Below are positions 45,349-51,696 of a stretch of 51,696 nt of DNA, one piece after another (the first letter of the stretch is position 1; each line of letters starts with the position of its first letter). This stretch comes from Candidatus Pollutiaquabacter sp. (GTDB lineage Bacteria; Bacteroidota; Bacteroidia; AKYH767-A; 2013-40CM-41-45). Position numbers and translations under genes: made by a program. The stretch is from assembly GCA_947465495.1 (NCBI GenBank), contig CANIAS010000016.1:1-51696 (forward strand), in the 5' to 3' direction. The notes beneath the pieces were generated by a model, which did no database searches, was not told the DNA's origin, and saw only the letters and a program-made list of their open reading frames with translations.

Positions 45349-47502
45349 ATGAAAAAAGCAACTATTAAAAAGGGAAAGTCCCCTTCCAAGGAGCAGAGGA
45401 GCGATATATCACAAGTGTTTGCGGTATCCGCTGTCCTGCTATTAGGATTAGTGGCCTATTCGAATTCGTTCGTATGCGGTTACCATTTGGATGATTTACC
45501 ACACATCGTCAACAATAAACTGATAGAGGTTTTTGACGTTGGTGCTATTTGGAACAACTCCCACAACAGGTTCCTTCCCATGCTTAGTTTTGCCCTTAAC
45601 TACCAATTGCATGGCACTGACGTGGTGGGCTACCACGTTTTCAATTTGATTTTTCATTTGATAAATGCCCTGCTGGTCATGGGTCTCGTGCGTACATTTT
45701 TTGATACACCAAACTTGAAAACTCATTCGTTGTTTTCGCAGCGAAAGAGCATAGCACTTTTTGCAGGCCTACTCTTTGTATCCCATCCCTTGGCGACGCA
45801 GTCGGTAACCTACGTCATACAGCGCATGGCATCCATGATGTCCTTATTCTACTTGCTGACCATGTATTTGTATCTGAAAGGCCGACTCGCTGCAGGTAGC
45901 CGTTCCGTGGGGTACATCGCAGGAGCCATCGTTTCAGGATGGTGCGCATTTGTTTCCAAGGAAAACAGCTATACCCTGCCGTTGTCCATCGCCTTGCTGG
46001 AAATGCTATTTTTCCATGCCTTTCATCTAAAAGTAGTAGTCAAAAACTTCCGCTTCTGGATGGCAGCCATCGCTTTGGTCGGCTTCGGCATATTCGCATT
46101 TGCCAGTTTCGGATCAGCCATTAAGACACTACCTCCGGCGTTTATGAACGAGTACCGGGAAATTACGCCGCTTGCTTACCTGCTGACGCAATTCACCGTT
46201 ATTCCCAAATACCTCCAATTACTCTTGTTGCCGGTCAGCCAAAATTTGGATTACGACTGGCCGTTATATTCTTCCTTTTCACAGTGGCCGGTGCTGCTGG
46301 GATTCCTATTTCTACTTGCGCTGGTGGTATGGGCATTATTTCAATGGAAGAAAAATCCCCTTTACACCTTTGGGATACTCTTCTTTTTGCTGACACTTTC
46401 CATCGAGTCGGGAATTGTACCGATCGACGACTTAATTTTTGAGCACCGCACCTACCTGCCTTCGTTTGGCATTTTTTGTTTGGTGTCAGCAGGGGTGCAT
46501 ACCATCTTCAGTGGCCAGCGGAAAGTATGGTTGAACAGAATCATACTAGGAAGTACCCTCCTTTTAACCCTACTGACTTACCAACGCAATAAAGTTTGGA
46601 AAGATGAAGAGACCTTATGGACGAATGTAATTTCACATTCTCCGGAAAAGACACGACCGCGTAATTGCCGGGGATCGTTTTATCATCAACATCAGCGCTA
46701 CGCGGAGGCGGTGGCAGATTATACAGCGGCCATTCAACGGCGACCGAAATTTTACGAGGCCTACTACAACAGGGCCATGACCTACAAAGCGCTAAACGAT
46801 AATTCGGCGGCGTTAAACGATTATAAGATACAACTCCAATTGATGCCGGAAATGCACGGTGCTATTTTGGAAATAATTGAGTTGTATAAAAAAGAGGGGC
46901 AGTACCAAGACGCTCTGGTGTATTCCAATCAAATCATTGCCCTCGAGCCCGATAATGCCGACCATTACCTGATCAAAGGACAATTGTATAAACAAATTAA
47001 CAATCCGCTGGCGGCTTTGGAATGTTATGAAATAGCCATCACTAAGAAAGGGAATAAAGCGAATGCATATTATAACAAGGGCGCATTGCTTCAGGAGTTG
47101 AATCGGAATGAAGAGGCCTATCAGGATTATTCAGCAGCCATTTCATTTAAAAAAGATTATACCGAAGCGTATGTAAACCGCGCTAATATCAGCAGGGACC
47201 AGGGTCAATTTGAAGCGGCGCTTTCCGATTATGCCAAGGCTATTCAAATCAATCCAAGTTTCGAGAAGGCCTATGCCAACCGTGGGTATCTGTATCAGCG
47301 TAAAAATGATTTTCGAAACGCGATCACAGATCTTACGAGTGCCATCCGTATTGTTCCGAATTACGACAGAGCGTTGTATGCGCGTGGTGTTTGTTTTTAC
47401 AAAGTAAATCAACTCGATTCCGCCTGCCAGGACCTGCGGCAGGCAGCATCGTTAGGTAATGCGCAGGCAGCACCATTACTACCGCAGATTTGCATGCAAT
47501 AA
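45349..47502 (+). CDS. TMTC-like multi-pass membrane protein with TPR repeats (paralogue B)
   Basis: A 717-aa protein from the ATG at 45349 (a TTG directly before it adds one residue). It has a basic N-terminus, then about ten hydrophobic helices up to residue about 410. The first extracytoplasmic loop contains VCGYHLDDLPHIVNN with the acidic pair D48-D49. The block LFVSHPLATQSVTYVIQRMASMMSLFYLL corresponds to HPLHVESVAW in the paralogue at 20159, and FVSKENSYTLPLSIALLEML corresponds to its KxxxxTLP block. About eight TPR units follow (AYYNRAMTYKALNDNSAALNDY, AYVNRANISRDQGQFEAALSDY, AYANRGYLYQRKNDFRNAITDL). This is the GT-C-plus-TPR layout of eukaryotic TMTC O-mannosyltransferases. The next gene, 99 bases on, encodes a DPM1-like enzyme that could make its lipid-linked donor. 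Activity is inferred only. Confidence 0.83.
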   Translation: MKKATIKKGKSPSKEQRSDISQVFAVSAVLLLGLVAYSNSFVCGYHLDDLPHIVNNKLIEVFDVGAIWNNSHNRFLPMLSFALNYQLHGTDVVGYHVFNLIFHLINALLVMGLVRTFFDTPNLKTHSLFSQRKSIALFAGLLFVSHPLATQSVTYVIQRMASMMSLFYLLTMYLYLKGRLAAGSRSVGYIAGAIVSGWCAFVSKENSYTLPLSIALLEMLFFHAFHLKVVVKNFRFWMAAIALVGFGIFAFASFGSAIKTLPPAFMNEYREITPLAYLLTQFTVIPKYLQLLLLPVSQNLDYDWPLYSSFSQWPVLLGFLFLLALVVWALFQWKKNPLYTFGILFFLLTLSIESGIVPIDDLIFEHRTYLPSFGIFCLVSAGVHTIFSGQRKVWLNRIILGSTLLLTLLTYQRNKVWKDEETLWTNVISHSPEKTRPRNCRGSFYHQHQRYAEAVADYTAAIQRRPKFYEAYYNRAMTYKALNDNSAALNDYKIQLQLMPEMHGAILEIIELYKKEGQYQDALVYSNQIIALEPDNADHYLIKGQLYKQINNPLAALECYEIAITKKGNKANAYYNKGALLQELNRNEEAYQDYSAAISFKKDYTEAYVNRANISRDQGQFEAALSDYAKAIQINPSFEKAYANRGYLYQRKNDFRNAITDLTSAIRIVPNYDRALYARGVCFYKVNQLDSACQDLRQAASLGNAQAAPLLPQICMQ

Positions 47503-47601
47503 CCTGCCACCGCAAGAATCTTATAATTCATTACCTTCGACTAGTAGAAAATTATTAGCTGAATAGTTATTCCTTTATACTGAACCGCTTCCTTAACTAC
47601 C

Positions 47602-48534
47602 ATGAACATAGCAGTCGTCATACCGTGCTACAACGTTGCGGCACATTTGGAAGCAGTGGTACGGAGTATCCCTGCTGACATCCGCTACATCATTGCTGTC
47701 AACGATTGTTCGAACGACACAACCGGCCAACTGCTGGCCCGGCTGGCACAAGAGCATCCCCGGCTGATTGTGCTGGACCACGCGGTGAACCAAGGCGTAG
47801 GTGGTGCGATGATAACGGGGTATCAAAAATCGTTGGAGCTCGGATGCGACATCACAGTGAAAATGGATGGCGACGGACAAATGGATCCAGCGTACCTGCC
47901 CGCGCTGATCCAGCCGATTGTAGATGGAAGGGCTGATTTTGTGAAAGGCAACCGTTTCCGTGATTTCAAGGCGTTGCGCTCGATGCCGTTGAGCCGGCGC
48001 ATCGGGAACCTGGGCTTGAGTTTCATGATCAAGGCGGCATCGGGATACTGGAACATGTTTGATCCGACCAACGGGTTCACCGCCATCCGGAACAGTACGC
48101 TCAGCGACCTCAGCTTCAACCGCCTGCACAAGCGCTACTTTTTTGAAACCTCGATGATCCTGGAGTTGTACTACAGCGATGCTGTTATTCAGGATATACC
48201 GATGAAGGCCCGGTACGGCAGCGAGGTGTCCAACCTGTCGCGTACCCGTACGCTCTTCGAATTTCCGCCGAAGTTGTTTGTGGCGTTTTGGCGCAGGATC
48301 CTGCTGAAGTATTTTCTTTATGACTTCAACGTCGGCTCCCTCTACTTCCTGACCGGCATTCCCATATTCGTTTACGGAGGCTACTTCGGATTCATGAACT
48401 ACGAACGGTACATCCGTATGGGTGTTGCTGCTCCTACCGGTACCGTCATCATCCCGACCCTGCTGATCATTCTTGGGTTCCAGTTGTTACTTTCGGCGCT
48501 CACCTTCGACGTCAACAATTATCCAAAGCGGTGA
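47602..48534 (+). CDS. Family 2 glycosyltransferase, polyprenyl-phosphate sugar synthase-like with C-terminal membrane helices
   Basis: A 310-aa enzyme. The GT2 domain starts NIAVVIPCYNVAAHLEAVV, has AVNDCSNDTTGQLL and NQGVGGAMITGYQKSLE, and carries the DxD in VKMDGDGQMDPAYLPALI. DPTNGFTAIRNS and KRYFFETSMILEL match the DPM1/GtrB-type lipid-phosphate glycosyltransferases. Two hydrophobic helices (about 244-263 and 276-300) anchor the C-terminus, as in GtrB. It would charge a polyprenyl phosphate with a hexose on the cytoplasmic side. Spot counts of its sequence give about 55-57% G+C, above genes on both sides. It opens a glycosyltransferase locus and follows the TMTC-like gene by 99 bases. 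Confidence 0.88.
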   Translation: MNIAVVIPCYNVAAHLEAVVRSIPADIRYIIAVNDCSNDTTGQLLARLAQEHPRLIVLDHAVNQGVGGAMITGYQKSLELGCDITVKMDGDGQMDPAYLPALIQPIVDGRADFVKGNRFRDFKALRSMPLSRRIGNLGLSFMIKAASGYWNMFDPTNGFTAIRNSTLSDLSFNRLHKRYFFETSMILELYYSDAVIQDIPMKARYGSEVSNLSRTRTLFEFPPKLFVAFWRRILLKYFLYDFNVGSLYFLTGIPIFVYGGYFGFMNYERYIRMGVAAPTGTVIIPTLLIILGFQLLLSALTFDVNNYPKR

Positions 48535-48583
48535 TAGTGGTTTGGCAACCATCATTACGTCTACGTCCGAAAAATATTTCATA

Positions 48584-49606
48584 ATGACCATTGTTCCGCT
48601 CATAAGTTTTATTGTCCCGGTTTACAACACAGAAAAAACCCTTGAAAAGTGTCTTGATAGTATACTTAATCAGACAAACGAGGACTATGAAATCATAATT
48701 GTAAACGACGGAACGAAAGACGACTCTCAAAAATTAATAAATGAATATTCCCAAAGACACCCCCAAAAGATAAAATCATTTATCAAGGAAAATGGAGGAC
48801 TAAGCGACGCACGAAACTTTGGAATCAAAAACTCAAGTGGAAAACTAATTGCCTTTGTTGACAGCGATGATTATATCGAAAAAGACTACGTTAAATACGT
48901 AAAAGACAATTTTTGTCAATTCGATTTTGATATGTTGGTTATTGGGTATAATCGCATTTACAGAAAAGCAACTACAATATTTGAGCGCAAGTATAGTTTC
49001 ACGGAATGGTCCGCATTTGATAAAACAATCAACATTGAGTCTAATCCAGAAATGATATGCCGTCTTGAGGTGGCGTCTTGGTTGAGAATAATAAAACGCA
49101 GTATAATCGAAGATAACCCAGAACTGCTTTTTACGAAAGGAAGGATTTATGAGGACCTAGAGGCCAGCTTGAAGTGGTATTTGCATGTCGACAAGGTTGT
49201 GGTTGTTGAAAAAAAACAATACAACTACTCGATCACCAGTAACACGCTTAATTTCAATATCAATAATGTCGGGAATTATTTTCATATTATCAGGAGTGTT
49301 TGTGATTATTACAAACGAAGAAAAAAGTTTGAAAAACATTATTCAGAGCTTGAGTATATATTCATCAAGCATATTTTATTTTCGAACCTGGTCCGAATGG
49401 TAAGCGGAAAAACGACCAATAATTTTACCCAATTCATCGCTTTAAGGCAAGAGCTATTAACGCATTTCCCAAAATATCATAAAAACAAATATGCAATAAA
49501 CACATCCGCCCTTATCTATTCGGTTGTTTGGCTATCATATTATTTTCCCCTCTTTTTCAGGTTGTTTCTTTCTGGAAAAGGCAGGAAAAACCCACAAGTA
49601 AAATGA
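48584..49606 (+). CDS. Family 2 glycosyltransferase (surface polysaccharide)
   Basis: A 340-aa enzyme from the ATG at 48584, which gives MTIVPLISFIVPVYNTEKTL. An in-frame start at 48473 would overlap the previous gene by 62 bases and add no family sequence. IVNDGTKDDSQKLI and FVDSDDYIEKDYV (DxD) are the donor-binding motifs; GGLSDARNFGIKNSSG is the conserved loop. The C-terminal half is Lys/Ile/Phe/Asn-rich, matching the low G+C of the DNA (40% in one 60-base sample). The likely role is adding a sugar to an O-antigen or capsule repeat unit at the inner-membrane face. Its stop overlaps the next start as ATGA. Confidence 0.88.
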   Translation: MTIVPLISFIVPVYNTEKTLEKCLDSILNQTNEDYEIIIVNDGTKDDSQKLINEYSQRHPQKIKSFIKENGGLSDARNFGIKNSSGKLIAFVDSDDYIEKDYVKYVKDNFCQFDFDMLVIGYNRIYRKATTIFERKYSFTEWSAFDKTINIESNPEMICRLEVASWLRIIKRSIIEDNPELLFTKGRIYEDLEASLKWYLHVDKVVVVEKKQYNYSITSNTLNFNINNVGNYFHIIRSVCDYYKRRKKFEKHYSELEYIFIKHILFSNLVRMVSGKTTNNFTQFIALRQELLTHFPKYHKNKYAINTSALIYSVVWLSYYFPLFFRLFLSGKGRKNPQVK

Positions 49607-50781
49607 AAATATTACAGGTGATACCGGCGTTTGTTCCGGCATATGGTTATGGCGGCGCATTGAATGTGTGCTATCAACAATCAATAAAACTAATCGAAAG
49701 AGGTCACGATATAACCGTAGCAACCACTGACGCATATGATGAGAAAAGAAGGATAAGTGATTTAAAAGAAGTGATTGATGGAATTACGATAATTCGATTT
49801 AGGAACATTAGCAACAGTCTTGCCAAGAAGTACAGCGGATATTTGCCTATGCGCTTTTTTACTTGGGCAAAGCAAAACATCCGAAACTTCGATGTTGTTT
49901 ACTGTCACGACACACTGACCTATCAGAATCTTGTCATCAGCCTATTCTGTAAAAAGTATAAGATACCGTATCTGATACAGCCGCATGGAAATCTTTCCGA
50001 AGCCAGTATGGGCTCAAGGCATAAAACACTAAAAAGGATTATCCTATGGTTTTTTAAAAAGGTGTTTAAAAACGCCCATAATATTGTAGCCCTGACCAGA
50101 AAAGAAAGGGAGTCAATATCTCGAATAGACCCCTCCTTATATTATAAAACAATAATTATACCCAACGGCATCGACCCAAATAAAATAAACGATGCAGATA
50201 AGGTCGACCTAAGAACCCAGTATGGCATTCCCGAAAGCCATACGATAATCGGATTCATAGGAAGGATACAGCATATTAAGGGAATAGATTTATCACTTAG
50301 AATATTGAGTTTACTAAAGAAAAAACTTCCATTTACATTTCTAATTATAGGGCCGGATGAGGGTGAAAAAAAATCTCTGGATCGGCTGATAGACAATCTT
50401 GGTCTGGCGGAAAATATTGTTTTCTGTGGTGCGGTAAGCGGGATGCAAAAAGCAAACCATATAAAAACATGTGATCTTTTCCTGTTTACATCGAGAAGCG
50501 AAGGTCTTCCCATGAGCATATTGGAGGTAGCTGGTTATGGAATACCACAAGTTGTTTCAACAAATTGCAATACCCCGCAGGTCGCCGAATACAATTGCGG
50601 GTACGAATTCCCGCTAGATCAAACGGCCTCTTTTGTTTCTGGCATTTATCAAATAGCAACCAATGAAGCCCTAAGGGGTGAAATGAAGAGAAACGCAACC
50701 CGAATGATACAGGAATGCTTTAATATGGATACAATTAGCCACGATCTTGAGACTCAATTGATGACCACATTGATAAAGTGA
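49603..50781 (+). CDS. Family 4 glycosyltransferase (GT-B, surface polysaccharide)
   Basis: A 392-aa GT-B enzyme from the ATG at 49603, chosen because it gives MKILQVIPAFVPAYGYGGAL and overlaps the upstream stop by four bases (ATGA), indicating translational coupling. The N-domain has the glycine-rich YGYGGAL loop and PYLIQPHGNL; the C-domain has IGFIGRIQHIKGIDL, then the E-x7-E-like region SRSEGLPMSILEVAGYGIPQVVS. The predicted function is a retaining transferase acting on a lipid-linked oligosaccharide. The sequence is markedly AT-rich (28% G+C in one 60-base sample). The substrate is unknown. It is convergent with the gene at 50793, 11 bases apart. Confidence 0.9.
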   Translation: MKILQVIPAFVPAYGYGGALNVCYQQSIKLIERGHDITVATTDAYDEKRRISDLKEVIDGITIIRFRNISNSLAKKYSGYLPMRFFTWAKQNIRNFDVVYCHDTLTYQNLVISLFCKKYKIPYLIQPHGNLSEASMGSRHKTLKRIILWFFKKVFKNAHNIVALTRKERESISRIDPSLYYKTIIIPNGIDPNKINDADKVDLRTQYGIPESHTIIGFIGRIQHIKGIDLSLRILSLLKKKLPFTFLIIGPDEGEKKSLDRLIDNLGLAENIVFCGAVSGMQKANHIKTCDLFLFTSRSEGLPMSILEVAGYGIPQVVSTNCNTPQVAEYNCGYEFPLDQTASFVSGIYQIATNEALRGEMKRNATRMIQECFNMDTISHDLETQLMTTLIK

Positions 50782-50792
50782 CACAAATAGGC

Positions 50793-51696
50793 CTAGTCGA
50801 CGACATTAGGCCTCACTACCAAAAATGAAACTGCACGAAAATAATGGTGTCCTGCCAATAGGCATACGATTGATTTGACTTTTATCATAACGCTGCTTCT
50901 GGAAAGGATGGCCGAGAAAAATCGATTTCTCGCGGCACTTAATCGCCCCCTTTTCAGGTAATAAACACCAGCATTATACTTCAAAAGTCCCGCCGTTTTA
51001 GCTCTCTCCGTATTCGTGTAATACGATGCATATTTATCAAAAATAATACCCTCGCCTCTTATGTGTTTCTCTATATCTTCAGTCAATGAGTCCTCAGAAA
51101 AAGTGTAGTAGCCCAGGCTTCTTGGTATCAAATGAAATCGCCTTGTAGTCAAAGCAAGTCTGAGCCAGAGGTCAAAATCTTCTCCATATTTTAATTTAAG
51201 GTCAAATCCTCCGACCAACAGCAAAATTGATTTTCGTACGACCACCGAGGATGTGGCCAATCCGTTCCAATTCAACAATAAGTCACGAAAAGGATCCTCT
51301 TTGGAAAGGCTCCTACATATTAACCTTTGTTGTCCAGCTCGACTTCCGTTTGTGCAAATTTCCAAGTGGTGATAGATAATATCAGATTGCTCCAAAAAAC
51401 GTAAACACACGGATAGCTTATCGGGCATCCAATAGTCGTCTGAGTCCAAAAAACACACCCAGTTAGCCACGGCTAGCTTAATACCTACATTTCTCGGATT
51501 AGAAGCAGACCCTGAATTAGACAGCTTCAAATATTTAATATTCAAAAGAGACTTAAAGTCACACACGATAAGTTCTGTATTGTCGGTAGAACCGTCGTCA
51601 CACACGAGTACCTCAAAATCTTTGAAGGTTTGATCAACCAGAGAGTTCAAGGACCTTTTTAGAGAAGTGGCTCGATTGAATGTTGGGATGACCACC
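50793..51696 (-). CDS. Family 2 glycosyltransferase (partial, 5' end beyond window)
   Basis: About 301 codons are visible and the stop is at 50793. The frame is open at the right edge; the first visible residues VVIPTFNRATSLKRSL are the interior of a GT2 N-terminus, so the true start lies outside. CDDGSTDNTELIV and FLDSDDYWMPDKL (DxD) are the donor-binding motifs, and YGEDFDLWLRLAL is the acceptor-side ED motif. The C-terminal about 70 residues are basic (NAGVYYLKRGRLSAARNRFFSAIL), perhaps membrane-associating. It belongs to the same polysaccharide locus but is on the opposite strand. Confidence 0.88.
   Translation of the reverse strand, partial: VVIPTFNRATSLKRSLNSLVDQTFKDFEVLVCDDGSTDNTELIVCDFKSLLNIKYLKLSNSGSASNPRNVGIKLAVANWVCFLDSDDYWMPDKLSVCLRFLEQSDIIYHHLEICTNGSRAGQQRLICRSLSKEDPFRDLLLNWNGLATSSVVVRKSILLLVGGFDLKLKYGEDFDLWLRLALTTRRFHLIPRSLGYYTFSEDSLTEDIEKHIRGEGIIFDKYASYYTNTERAKTAGLLKYNAGVYYLKRGRLSAARNRFFSAILSRSSVMIKVKSIVCLLAGHHYFRAVSFLVVRPNVVD

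Noticed and set aside
48473-48583. N-terminal extension of the GT2 gene at 48584
   Set aside because: It overlaps the previous gene in another frame and adds no family sequence before MTIVPLISFIVPVYN.

Overview
The window reads as a chromosomal segment of a Bacteroidota bacterium (Flavobacteriia, Chitinophagia or Sphingobacteriia-like; no finer placement is possible here). The evidence is: three secreted proteins with type IX secretion (T9SS) C-terminal sorting domains, a PorP/SprF-family outer-membrane protein, a MurF-alanine racemase fusion typical of this phylum, Bacteroidota-type promoter motifs (TAnnTTTG), and little Shine-Dalgarno use. No tRNA, rRNA, CRISPR array, insertion sequence, phage or plasmid gene was recognised. 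Coding density is high, and only two gene-free stretches exceed 300 bp.

Layout. 1-680: 5' part of an LPS-core type glycosyltransferase running off the left edge. 849-4930 (+): the MeaB GTPase, then a PKD/CHU_C secreted protein with its PorP partner. 4983-8057 (-): MurF-Alr and thymidine kinase. 8237-10358 (+): an uncharacterised protein linked to rsmI, and a small lipoprotein. 10352-22192 (-): a long same-strand housekeeping and envelope run with hemW, a histidine kinase, an AsmA-like protein, a DUF288/STELLO-like and a DPM1-like glycosyltransferase, superoxide dismutase, a CtpA-type protease, dCMP deaminase and a TMTC-like membrane/TPR protein. 22321-27157: a T9SS beta-helix protein (-) diverging from a T9SS arylsulfotransferase-like protein (+). 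27356-31240 (+): DEAD-box helicase, PhyH-type dioxygenase, GH29 fucosidase. 31288-39200 (-): a complete reductive pyrimidine degradation cluster (dihydropyrimidinase, beta-ureidopropionase, PreT, PreA, MmsA, class-III aminotransferase). 39326-45007 (-): an RND efflux operon. 45349-51696: a second TMTC-like protein followed by a DPM1-like enzyme and the start of a surface-polysaccharide glycosyltransferase locus whose base composition shifts abruptly.

How genes work together. The pyrimidine cluster should take uracil or thymine to beta-alanine or 3-aminoisobutyrate, then to the semialdehydes and acetyl-CoA or propionyl-CoA; MeaB, encoded at the left end, protects the mutase that would use the propionyl branch. 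The T9SS cargo genes imply surface display of adhesive and enzymatic proteins.

The most interesting possibility is that the two TMTC-like proteins (a GT-C-like membrane domain plus TPRs) and nearby DPM1-like polyprenyl-phosphate sugar synthases form an uncharacterised envelope glycosylation route. This rests on motifs and neighbourhood only.
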